A stretch of DNA of 64,000 nucleotides, from NCBI GenBank assembly GCA_030435675.1, contig CM059624.1:5170769-5234768 (forward strand). Direction: 5' to 3'. This DNA is from Steinernema hermaphroditum (Eukaryota > Nematoda > Chromadorea > Rhabditida > Steinernematidae). Below are positions 58,486-64,000 of the stretch, one piece after another (positions within the stretch are counted from its first letter, which is position 1; the number at the start of each line of letters is the position of its first letter). The translations under genes were made by a program, and so were the position numbers. The notes under the pieces were generated by a model. The model ran no database searches, had not been told where the DNA came from, and saw only the letters and a list, made by a program, of their open reading frames with translations.

Positions 58486-61400
58486 ATGATGATGACCGAA
58501 TTCAACGCGACCGACTCCATCGCGGGTACGGTAGAGGCGATGGTGTTCGACGATGAAGAATGTTTCTATATGGTGAGTGTTACCGACGAGTGATTAAGAT
58601 CGGATTTAAAAATATCGTTTTTTGGATGGGATCCCTTTAAAAGTATCAATTTTTCATAGTGACTTCTCCTGCGCAATCACATACTATATCATGAAAGCCA
58701 TCTGATAGCAAATCGAATGGCTTTCAATCTTGCTTGAGAAAAAAATCGAATTGTTTGATAATCTGCCCTCCTCTGGGGTACATTCGTATCTCGATCATCC
58801 TATGAACCGCATTTCAAACCGCAGCCCTGGACAGAGAGTTCCCAGAGCAAAAGACTTGCCACTAAAAATTATATATTGATGTCACCAACAATGCTTCTTA
58901 ACTCGTGGTTAGCAATGCTTGTAGAAGACCTTGAGATCTGAGCTGCATGGCGATCCAAAACCCTAAACCCTGACAAATGTTCCTAGGGTCCTTATCGAGG
59001 AAGGCATTATTTTTTCACTTAAGGCGTGATTTTGTTCATTGTCAGTGAATCGACACTCCTTTATCACTCTTATCTGGTCACAAAGTGCTTGGAATCGTCG
59101 AGGAGACATCCTTCTTCGCTTTACAGCTTCTAAGCAGAGACCACTTTAAGGCTGCTTCCTTGTTTTCTTGGCGAATGCATATACGTAGTTCCCATTTCTG
59201 TAACTGCTGTGCACTCGAAGACTCGAATTTCGTCACCACAAACAGATTTGTTGTGTACTATGAAGAATGCGCACTTCCTCCGCATCCATGCCCTTGTCCA
59301 AAAACACTTTTTTGCATTTTCCAGGAACGTTTCCTAGAGGGAATTGGGGCGAGACGCGCTCAATTCTATTGACCTTCTTGTCCAGTACCAGTTCAATTTT
59401 CCAAATTTTAGTGGTGTGGGCACCCGAATTGGACGAAAAGTACATAATTGGTCGCCTGCAGAACATAGTGATATCGTCTTTTGTCACGCATCATCCAAAT
59501 TTAGAGGGCAGATTCTGATTTTCGAACTCGCTATATTTGGCAATGTAGTTAAGTGGTTTCTCACTTCTGTTAGAACATATTGGAGCGCCGCTATCTTCGT
59601 GTAGACGTAAAAGGATCCACATATGCCCGAGATTAATCCAACAAACCACTTATAAGGGAAGCACATAAACTATCACACGCCGATTTGGCTGAAATTTGGC
59701 GTGGATATGCCAAAGTGTAGCAAGACCTGATAGCTTCAACGCGCCACATTTCAACCGAATCGGCGTGGGACCCTTGTAAGTAGGTTGTTGGATTGCTCTC
59801 AGGCATATGTGGATCCATCCACTGGTAGAAAAGAAGACCCTAGCGATGAACAAGACACATACGTGCGAATTCCCAGAGGGCGCAACACCATTTGAGTGAT
59901 CTGTTTTGGCGATTATCCCTGGAATTGACACTTAGGACGTTGTCAGAACTAAAGAGCGTGGATCGCTTTTATCTATTCCTTGGAGTTTTGGCGCTTAATC
60001 TTCGTGTCTTAACGTCGATAGACACGGAGATAGCGGCGCTCCAACATGTGGGATTTGATCTGAGGGCACTGAGAAGCGGAGCTTTGAAAGCAATATTAGG
60101 CGACGGATTAACGAAAGTCAACAAAAGTTTAATTACTCTGGGATCGACGGGTGCGAAGCATCAATATTAGAAGAGGTGACGCTGTCTTCCTTGTTTGCTC
60201 TTCTGAAGACGAAACATTTGAGGGAAATCTGTCGGATGACTAGGGACTTCTCTGCATTTGGAAGTTTTGAAGGTCAAATTGATCAGTGATCCTCTTCAGA
60301 GCGTCTTATGTTTTCGGCACTTAACTGACGCGGAGAGATGTTCTACGCATCTTGACACGAAGGGTATTAAGTTTTTTGAGGATAACGAAGGGGTTCCGAT
60401 CGATAAACTTGAAAAGGAAGGATTAAAGGACTGTTATGGACTAATCGAGGACAGGGTCGAACGAGGGCCCTTAGCGATAGGGGAGAAGATAGAGGAGCGT
60501 CTTTGACTAGGACCACATCTGGTGCTTTTATCGCTAAGACTCTTCGTTTGTGAAATGCCTCCCAGAAGGTGGTGCCTGAAAGCTCCTCAAGAGCGGCGAT
60601 TATTAGGAGGGTCACTGGGACCAGAAAAGCTTGACCGCTCGCTTTCAGGGTACCGACTACTTGCACATCAAAATCTACCTAATAGGCGTGTTCGCCACCT
60701 CCATTGCCGTGCTCTCCATCCTGCTCAACTCGTTCTTCACGCTCGTCTTCCTGCTGAACCCCTCGCTTCGCCGCACCTCCCTCTACTACTTCGGCATCCT
60801 TGCCCTCATCGACGTCTTCATGGCGTTCAACTACATCGCCCTGATGACCGTTCCCGTGTACATGGATCAGTTCCAACTCCTCTGGCTCTACCACGTCTTC
60901 CTCGCCTATCTCCGTCCGGTCATGACCGAGTCCAACTGCGCTATGTTCTCCTCAATGATGCTCATCCTCTGCGCCACCCTCGAACGCTTCCTCAGGATCA
61001 TCTCCTCGCCGCGCACCGACAAGCTGAGAAAGTGAGTCCTGGCCGAGGGCTAACCCACTTAACCTCCGCCCGTCTTCAGATTCGTCGCCTCGCACCGACC
61101 ACTAATGTGCTTTCTCTGTGTCGCCATCGCCTTCGCCTATAAGCTGTGCACTTTCTTCGAGATCCAGTACATCGAGAAGGAGGACTGCCCCGAATGGAGT
61201 CGCTTCGAGATCGTCCAGGCCAAGCTCGCCCAGAACGCCGCCTACAGGTACCGTAACCCACTTAGACCGCGCCATTCAAGAGTGCAATTAGATTCTGGTG
61301 GATGTTCGTCACGCGCAACATGGTCGACCGGATCATCCCCTTCTTCGTACTCGTCGCCCTCAATTTCATTATCATCAACGGCCTCAAGGAGGAGCACCGC

Positions 61401-62025
61401 AAGTGCAGCATGAAGGCCGGCCCGATGAACGTCGAGAACAGTCGAGGCTCGCTAAAGGTCAGTTCTGAGAGCAAGAGGGTCACCACTGAGGGGAAAGGCG
61501 ACCTAGAAATCCGATCATAAACCAACCCTTCCAGGACGCCACTCGGGCTCTGGTCAGTGTCATCACCATGTACCTTCTGGCCCAGTTTCTCCAGGTGTTC
61601 ACCACCTTCTGGGAGGCATTTCACAAGCAATCCCTCGAGGAAGAGTTCGCGGAGCTCTACTCGTATCTCAACGACATCATGAGCATCATGACCCTCATCA
61701 CCAGGTACGGCCCCTCCCGGAGACGCTCATCTAACCTCTCCCTTCCAGCGCCCTTCACTACCCGGTTTACTGTGTCCTCAATCGGCCCATCTATCATGCC
61801 TCCATCCTGACCCTGAAGCGCTTCAAATTATACCTTCCACGCTCCCGGGAGGACGCCAAACCCATCGCCCGCGACTACAGATCCATTGGAAGCGCATCGA
61901 AAGCCATCGGATTCCCGGCGAGCGTCTCCGTCTCCTTGAACCCGAGTCACTCCGACGACTCAACAGTGGCAATGGTAAACCTCCTCGAGCGCGGCGACTG
62001 CAAAGAACGAAACTGGACTCTGTGA
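58486..62025 (+). CDS. Class A peptide-type G-protein-coupled receptor
   Basis: Exons 58486-58572, 60649-61031, 61080-61247, 61292-61457, 61535-61704 and 61749-62025; 416 residues. Exon 1 encodes the extracellular N-terminus (MMMTEFNATDSIAGT, an N-glycosylation site at NAT). Seven hydrophobic segments follow: TM1 IYLIGVFATSIAVLSILLNSF; TM2 RRTSLYYFGILALIDVFMAFN; TM3 CAMFSSMMLILCATLERFLRI; TM4 PLMCFLCVAIAFAYKLCTFF; TM5 RIIPFFVLVALNFIIINGL; TM6 ALVSVITMYLLAQFLQVFTTF; TM7 ending HYPVYCVLNRPIYH, where the usual NPxxY is altered. DRY is replaced by ERF. The LNPSLR-TSLYYFG loop and ...FVTRNMVDRIIPF resemble nematode FMRFamide-receptor-like (frpr/dmsr) proteins, so a neuropeptide ligand is likely but unproven. 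The first intron is 2.1 kb and contains a MITE. Confidence 0.85.
59576..59607. repeat. Left arm of a spaced inverted repeat
   Basis: CATATTGGAGCGCCGCTATC, continuing TTCGTGTAGACG, pairs with the reverse complement of 60013-60048 with only a few mismatches and a 4-base gap. Confidence 0.7.
59613..59816. mobile_element. MITE with about 46-bp terminal inverted repeats
   Basis: The left end GGATCCACATATGCCCGAGA (59613 onward) and the right end ...CTCAGGCATATGTGGATCC (to 59816) are inverted copies. Over about 46 bases the arms match at roughly 85 percent, including the inner AATCCAACAA and CTTATAAGGG/CCCTTGTAAG blocks. The element is 204 bp, non-coding and within an intron. No clear target-site duplication was found. 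Confidence 0.8.
60013..60048. repeat. Right arm of a spaced inverted repeat
   Basis: The reverse complement begins CATGTTGGAGCGCCGCTATC and continues TCCGTGTCTATCGACG, matching 59576-59607. The interval of about 400 bases includes the MITE. Confidence 0.7.
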
Positions 62026-62140
62026 TACTGTGCCCCCCAACTGCGAACTCATAAGTGTGATAAACGGATTTCTGAAAACAAGTCAAAATCAACAATGCCC
62101 TTGGGGGGACTAAAGGAGTCAAAAAGTAACAATGGAACAA

Positions 62141-64000
62141 TTAACGTGGTTTTCTGCCCGCCTGACGCAGCAAGTACTTCCGTAAGCTTTCCTGTTGGTC
62201 CTTGAAGCTTCGTTGCCGATTCTTTCCGCGCACCTTCTGTTTGACCATCTGGAAGTTCTTGCGTTTCGCCATTTCACGGTTCGTACGACCGACATGGGCT
62301 CCCTGCAAAAAGCAAAGTGAAATTCATCTGTCTGACAAGGGTATGTTGCGTCTAGACAGTAGACGTTCTGCTAAGACAGCAGCCAAAGAGCATAAAGAAG
62401 CGGTCGTACCTTCTTCTTGGGCTTGTTGAACTCTTCGCGGCCTTCTCTGCCCTCGTGTACAGCGGCCAAACGGTCCTCCTTCGAGTGCTTCTTGCGCTTG
62501 TGGAAGTGCTCAATGTCATTCAGACGTGGCAAACCGTCACCCGTTTCTCTCCTAAATGCTGAAGATCAGAGAAATCAGATGGAACTTAGCATACTTGGCA
62601 ATCTTCTCGGCCAATTCATCGTCCAGCTTAATATCGTCGTTTCTTCTCTTGACGCCCTTCCTCTCTGTCGCTATCTGCTGGCGGATCTTATGAGCTTGAA
62701 TCTTCTTGAAGTCGGCGTCCGTGAGAATTCTGATTTCACTGATCTGCTTCGCCTTCTCAACCAGCTCCTTCTTCTCCTTTTCACGCTCAGCGCGGCGTTC
62801 GGACTTCAGCTGGCCCTTGGACTTGGCGTTCTTCTTGGGCTCGCTTTCTTCCCCTTCATCTTCTTCCTCTTCTTGTTCATTGTCACCATCTTCCAGCTCG
62901 ATTTCGCTTCCGAGCTCCTCCTCTTCCTCATCATCATCCTCCTCTCCGTCTTCATCTTCAATCTCCTCGCCGTCGACTTCTTCGTCATCATCGTCATCTT
63001 CGTCGTCAGAGTCATCGTCGTCTTCATCAACTTCAGCAGTGCCCTCATCACCAGAATAATCCGGCATATCAACCCAGCCGTCGTCGTCGGAATCCAGCTC
63101 TGCCTCCTCTTCCTCGGCGGGATCTGGCTCCGTCTCCGAGAGGCACTCGGCTCCAGGGACGTAATCAGTAGCGTTGTCGGCGCCGTACTCGAGCTGCGCC
63201 TTGTCCACGAGGCTGGCGGCGTTCGTTGGCTTTCCGCGATCTTTGCGATGAAGAAGCTTAGGATTTACGGAGCGGAAGAAGGTGATAAGACCTCTGGCAG
63301 CCATCGAAACGTTCTTGTTCTTGTACGTCTTGTACTAAAAAAATCACGTATGAGACGTCCTATGGAATCTTATGGCACCTCAGTCAAATCAGTGACCATC
63401 TCTTCAGTAGCCGCGAATGGGCAATTGGCGTAGATCTCGCGGATCGCATTAAGGCCAACGGTCATCGCTTCGGGAGAGTTTCTGTCGGTGACAAAACTCT
63501 GTGCGATCACACGCACCACTTGCTCGACCACATCGGGTGGGATATGTTCGTGACAGGCCTGAGCGGCATAAAGCAAGATTCGGGTGACTTCACGCTGCTT
63601 AGGTTGGAGATATCTGAAAAATAATGTATTAAGTCTGTCGTTTCTAAATAATGTATGCAGCAGAGCCAGGGCCGATCAAAACAACATTTTTGAAACGCCT
63701 AGTTTTGGACCATCCACCCTAATATCTTAATATCGATCAACATGGACTGGGCTTCTTGGCATTTACAGGACTCAAATGACCTTCAAAAATGCGTTAGTCA
63801 TAATATACACAGACTAGAACAAACAACGATGATTGGAAACCATGGAAGACGGACATCTCAAAGCCATGGACCTTAAAAATTGATCCTCATACGAGTGCCA
63901 TGCCCAATCCACGATCACTCCTGATAGAGTACAAACAAGGGTGCCTCCGTTCGAATAACACCTACCTGTGCAAATACGAATAAAAGCCAAGCGTTTGCAG
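62141..64000 (-). CDS. SDAD1: SDA1/SDAD1 ribosome-biogenesis protein (3' part; runs off the window)
   Basis: Exons (minus): 64000-63966 (partial, continues beyond the edge), 63613-63379, 63334-62595, 62551-62410 and 62302-62141; about 438 residues visible, without the N-terminus. SDA1 is a nucleolar factor for 60S ribosomal-subunit maturation and export. The visible part starts LQTLGFYSYLHRYLQPKQRE and continues VTRILLYAAQACHEHIPPDV and TDRNSPEAMTVGLNAIREIY, matching the conserved SDA1 core. VSMAARGLITFFRSVNPKLL and a YGADNATDYVPGAECL block follow. A long Asp/Glu tract (about 100 residues) comes next, then IRILTDADFKKIQ and DELAEKIAK. The basic C-terminus reads RRETGDGLPRLNDIEHFHKR, then KHSKEDRLA, GRTNREMAKRKNFQMVKQK and RSFKDQQESLRKYLLRQAG. 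It converges with the GPCR gene, with stops 115 bp apart. Confidence 0.93.
63614..63965 (-). other. 352-nt intron of SDAD1
   Basis: Bounded by GTAGGTG (donor at 63965) and TTATTTTTCAG (acceptor at 63614). Longer than its neighbours; ribosome-biogenesis genes often host snoRNAs, but I could not identify box C/D or H/ACA elements by eye. Confidence 0.5.

Larger units (their letters stand above)
58573..60648 (+). other. 2.1-kb first intron of the GPCR
   Basis: Much longer than other introns in the window. It contains the MITE at 59613-59816 and an imperfect inverted-repeat pair (59576-59607 with 60013-60048). Open frames at 59892-60170 and 60258-60506 (+) are Leu/Glu-rich without domains and are not annotated. 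Confidence 0.6.

Noticed and set aside
59892..60506. Two + strand frames in the GPCR intron as nested genes
   Set aside because: They have a Leu/Glu-rich chance-like composition, no domain and no splice or poly(A) context, and they overlap the inverted-repeat arm.
62706..63059. + strand Ser-rich frame opposite SDAD1
   Set aside because: It is the antisense of the Asp/Glu tract (GAC/GAG read as serine/leucine codons).
1..64000. CRISPR array, bacterial operon signals, spliced-leader RNA gene or viral insertion
   Set aside because: No regular spacer-repeat pattern and no recognisable SL RNA, polymerase, integrase or capsid reading frame was seen. All clear genes are spliced animal genes.

Overview
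The window is nuclear DNA of a nematode, probably a free-living rhabditid or diplogastrid; the species cannot be fixed from the sequence. The reasons are dense genes with introns of mostly 29-60 nt and pyrimidine-rich TTTCAG/TTTTAG acceptors, unpaired acceptors just upstream of several ATGs (as expected for spliced-leader trans-splicing), very short intergenic gaps, and nematode-type gene families. I rebuilt exon structures by hand from splice signals and checked that exon lengths sum to whole codons. All gene models are therefore predictions without transcript support.

Layout. 1-2.6 kb: the 3' end of an unknown + strand gene, a possible secreted-protein first exon, and a small C2H2 zinc-finger gene. 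3.1-4.3 kb: a PP1-like phosphatase that has lost several catalytic residues. 4.6-10.6 kb: a tandem pair of duplicated genes for Lys/Glu-rich repeat proteins with an N-terminal membrane or signal segment; one holds long homogenised repeats. 10.8-11.6 kb: a broken inverted copy of parts of the neighbouring TRIP4 and MTCH genes. 12.4-13.6 kb: troponin I. 14.0-17.8 kb (minus strand): a Tyr/Asn-rich secreted protein, an MTCH2-like outer-mitochondrial-membrane protein and TRIP4/ASC-1, the last two only 165 bp apart and so a candidate operon. 19.6-28.5 kb: one very large gene encoding two complete M1 aminopeptidase units in a single 1853-residue secreted protein. 28.5-30.5 kb: glutaryl-CoA dehydrogenase, convergent with the M1 gene.

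30.5-38.4 kb: a perfect 24-bp hairpin palindrome, a possible micro-protein gene, a secreted cystine-rich cytokine-like precursor with a furin site, a purple acid phosphatase, a small Cys-rich secreted peptide and a four-helix MARVEL-type membrane protein. 38.4-42.2 kb is mostly empty. 42.2-44.1 kb: a small unknown gene divergent from the Hsp90 co-chaperone cdc-37. 44.1-58.5 kb is gene-poor and AT-rich. It holds about 36 copies of CCCTAT and several families of decayed dispersed repeats, including a tRNA-like SINE candidate. 58.5-62.0 kb: a class A peptide-type GPCR whose 2.1-kb first intron contains a MITE. 62.1-64.0 kb: the 3' part of the ribosome-biogenesis gene SDA1/SDAD1, which runs off the right edge.

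Most genes are unrelated housekeeping or tissue genes. The unusual material is the pseudophosphatase, the repeat-protein pair, the fused double aminopeptidase, the cytokine-like precursor and the patchwork inverted duplication of TRIP4-MTCH.
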